Source: Mesaphorura yosii
Taxonomy: Eukaryota > Arthropoda > Collembola > Poduromorpha > Tullbergiidae
DNA length: 64,000 nucleotides
Assembly: GCA_009869945.1 (NCBI GenBank)
Contig: WIXG01000078.1
Coordinates: 124,001 to 188,000 of the forward strand
Direction of reading: 5' to 3'
Under the pieces are notes generated by a model that was not told where the DNA came from, made no database searches, and saw only the letters and a list, made by a program, of their open reading frames with translations. Within the stretch, counting starts at the first letter, position 1; each line of letters starts with the position of its first letter. Position numbers and translations under genes: made by a program. This document shows, one piece after another, positions 63,016 through 64,000 of the stretch.

Positions 63016-64000
63016 ATGTCGACTACTTCTGTGAAACGATATGAGGTCATTGTTGTTGGAGCCGGAATAATGGGATCAACCACGGCGTACTATTTGGCCA
63101 AGCACTACGGGCCGGGACAAGTGCTATTGATGGAGCAGTATGATTGGCTGCATCGGCGAGGCTCAAGTCATGGAGAAAGCAGGTTAGTCACTGCCACAGG
63201 AATCCGGAATCTGCTTCGCTGGTCAATATTAATTCTGCTAATTTAATTTGCAGAATCATTCGACGGATGTACATCCAAGACCACTACACGTACTTGATGA
63301 AGGACGGGTACAAGTTGTGGGCGGACGCGGAACAGGAAGCAAAGACAAAAGTATTCAAGCGGACAGGTGGGATCGATTTTGGCAACAAAGGCAGCGCCAG
63401 CATGGAGTCTATCATCGCTGCGGCTCGAAAACACAACGCTCCTCACGAAGTGCTGGAACAAGCTGACGTTGCAAAGCGATTTCCAACAATCAAGCTGCCA
63501 GACGGTGAAATTGCAGTGTACAGCCCAGATTCTGGCATCCTGAACGCGACAAAGTCTGTCGCAATGTTTCAGTCGCTTGCAAGAACAAACGGAGCGGATC
63601 TTCTGGACAATACGACTGTTGTGAACATCGAGAAGGTTTCACACTCAACTGGCGAGGAGTACAAACTCACGACACAAAATGGCGACATATTCTTCTGCAA
63701 GAAATGCGTGCTGACCGCTGGTGCGTGGACTGGAAAACTTTTACGGAAATGTTTCGACATCGATTTGCCCATGCAGCCGGAACAAACGACAATTGCGTAC
63801 TGGCAAGTTTTGAACGAAAGTTACGCCCACGCCTACGATTCTTCACGGTGTCCAATTTTTATCTTCAACAAGGACAGTGAAGGAGCAGGCTGTATTTATG
63901 GGTGCCCAGCTCACGAATACCCAAATATGATAAAATGTGGCGCTCACTTTGGCACAAATTGTGATCCTGATGGACGAACATTTCAGCCGTGCATGGAGCC
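63016..64000 (+). CDS. PIPOX: Peroxisomal sarcosine/L-pipecolate oxidase, 3' part cut by window edge
   Basis: This flavoenzyme oxidises sarcosine or L-pipecolate (lysine degradation side route), giving hydrogen peroxide, normally in peroxisomes. Two exons are seen, 63016-63182 and 63254 onward, joined by a split Arg56 at the GESR|IIRR junction; about 304 of the roughly 390 residues expected for the family are present. The N-terminus carries the Rossmann FAD-binding motif ([17 protein letters not shown], Gly-x-Gly-x-x-Gly) at about 12-28 and the SSHGESR segment that contacts the flavin. Further on come [18 protein letters not shown] and the conserved LTAGAWT loop. The covalent-FAD cysteine and the C-terminal peroxisomal signal would lie beyond the right edge. 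Sarcosine and pipecolate preference cannot be told apart from this part. An AG near 62,981 may end a leader intron. Confidence 0.93.

Noticed and set aside
1..64000. CRISPR arrays, bacterial genes, viral insertions, autonomous transposons, rRNA or tRNA genes
   Set aside because: I looked for these and saw no regular spacer-repeat array, no transposase, integrase or polymerase motifs, and no convincing tRNA A and B boxes. A covariance-model scan would be needed to exclude tRNAs fully.

Overview
The window is animal nuclear DNA: genes are split by short GT-AG introns, coding frames join cleanly across predicted splice sites, and AATAAA signals follow several stops. The gene set is bilaterian. 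The caspase resembles arthropod effector caspases most closely (my recollection of family sequences, not a search), so an arthropod is the best guess; I cannot go lower. No transposase, reverse transcriptase, viral or bacterial gene was recognised.

Layout. (1) 1-14.3 kb is gene-dense. Six plus-strand genes lie head to tail: an oxysterol-binding-protein-related protein (ORP3/6/7 type), an effector caspase, the mitochondrial ATP synthase delta subunit (ATP5F1D), CFAP418 (C8orf37), the tRNA-His guanylyltransferase THG1L, and a small acidic single-pass membrane protein. Gaps between them are about 0.3-0.9 kb. (2) 14.3-25.0 kb has no gene I can support beyond one weak minus-strand exon candidate. 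(3) 25.26-53.27 kb on the minus strand is one large gene, a full-length basonuclin (BNC1/BNC2/disco family). I assembled eleven coding exons in consistent phase, giving 1067 residues, including the cysteine-rich N-terminal domain, the conserved helical region and three C2H2 zinc-finger pairs. Its six 3' exons sit within 3.3 kb, while its 5' introns reach 7.9 and 10.9 kb. (4) 53.3-63.0 kb is non-coding or unrecognised and probably holds the basonuclin promoter and 5' untranslated exons. (5) At 63,016 a plus-strand peroxisomal sarcosine/pipecolate oxidase (PIPOX) begins and runs off the right edge.

The left-hand genes are housekeeping or broadly used functions (lipid transfer at membrane contacts, apoptosis, oxidative phosphorylation, ciliary function, tRNA maturation). 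They show no common pathway. Basonuclin is a developmental transcription factor, and its long introns and the flanking gene-poor stretches are the natural place for cis-regulatory DNA. The non-coding DNA is peculiar. It is full of short direct duplications of 5-bp words, repeated CGTACGCGTACG palindromes, a strong GC hairpin, and two separate arrays of the same ~14-bp minisatellite unit. I did not find a clear new multi-gene system. The most unusual items are the shared minisatellite, the pentamer texture, the derived third zinc-finger pair of basonuclin and a caspase with a long C-terminal tail.
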